From Pseudomonadota bacterium (lineage in GTDB: Bacteria; Pseudomonadota; Gammaproteobacteria; Burkholderiales; JABEVD01), in assembly GCA_021802655.1 (NCBI GenBank), contig JAJZRP010000011.1:1-47916 (forward strand): 47,916 nucleotides of DNA, in the 5' to 3' direction. Below, in pieces: positions 47,915 to 47,916 of the stretch (the first letter of the stretch is position 1; the number at the start of each line of letters is the position of its first letter). A program made the position numbers and the translations under genes. The notes below the pieces were generated by a model. That model did not search any database. It saw only the letters and a program-made list of their open reading frames with translations, and was not told the origin of the DNA.

Positions 47915-47916
47915 TT

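Overview
This window is a chromosomal, mostly housekeeping segment of a betaproteobacterium of moderately high G+C. The gene neighbourhoods tpiA-secG-tRNA-Leu-nuoA-N, rlmE-ftsH-folP-glmM, fur/bamE-dapB and hrcA-hemH-grpE-dnaK-dnaJ, and the protein sequences themselves, suggest the Nitrosomonadales side of the class. That placement is inference; no rRNA or species-level marker is present. Nearly all of the window is coding. There is no insertion sequence, prophage, CRISPR array or toxin/defence island.

Layout. (1) 1-123: the Gly/Met-rich tail of an unidentified protein, then a convergent DEDDh exonuclease gene. (2) 998-6052: an ion-handling group made of a CtpE-like P-type ATPase, a ClC Cl-/H+ antiporter, a DUF1614 membrane protein and an exported protein of unknown family. 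nadK-recN follow and converge on fur. (3) 9086-10262: bamE-dapB, divergent from fur. (4) 10359-15635: carA-carB-greA and a DUF4149 membrane protein, converging on yhbY. (5) 15948-20712: rlmE-ftsH-folP-glmM. (6) 20738-24717: a decayed EAL-domain remnant, then pstSCAB on the minus strand without phoU. (7) 24952-40887: tpiA, secG, tRNA-Leu(GAG), a complete 14-gene nuo operon and a Nudix hydrolase gene, followed by a small DUF2934 gene. (8) 41154-47914, minus strand: dksA, yjgA(darP), hrcA, hemH, grpE, dnaK, dnaJ.

Regulation readable from the DNA includes a Pho box plus -10 upstream of pstS and a hairpin between pstS and pstC. There are two near-identical sigma-32 promoters, one before grpE and one before dnaK, both with a 13-nt spacer. 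Sigma-70-type promoters are visible for carA, tpiA and the tRNA gene, and a compact terminator lies between ftsH and folP. Several genes (P-type ATPase, clcA-like, the exported unknown, nadK, hrcA) have a -10-like hexamer ending 6-8 nt before the ATG and no Shine-Dalgarno sequence, so they may be translated from leaderless mRNAs.

I did not find a clearly new multi-gene system. The best candidates for a second look are the ion-transport cluster with its leaderless-type starts, a 26-bp perfect palindrome between pstS and tpiA, the 15-bp hairpin that separates dnaK from a dnaJ lacking a Shine-Dalgarno sequence, and the EAL scar where phoU might be expected.
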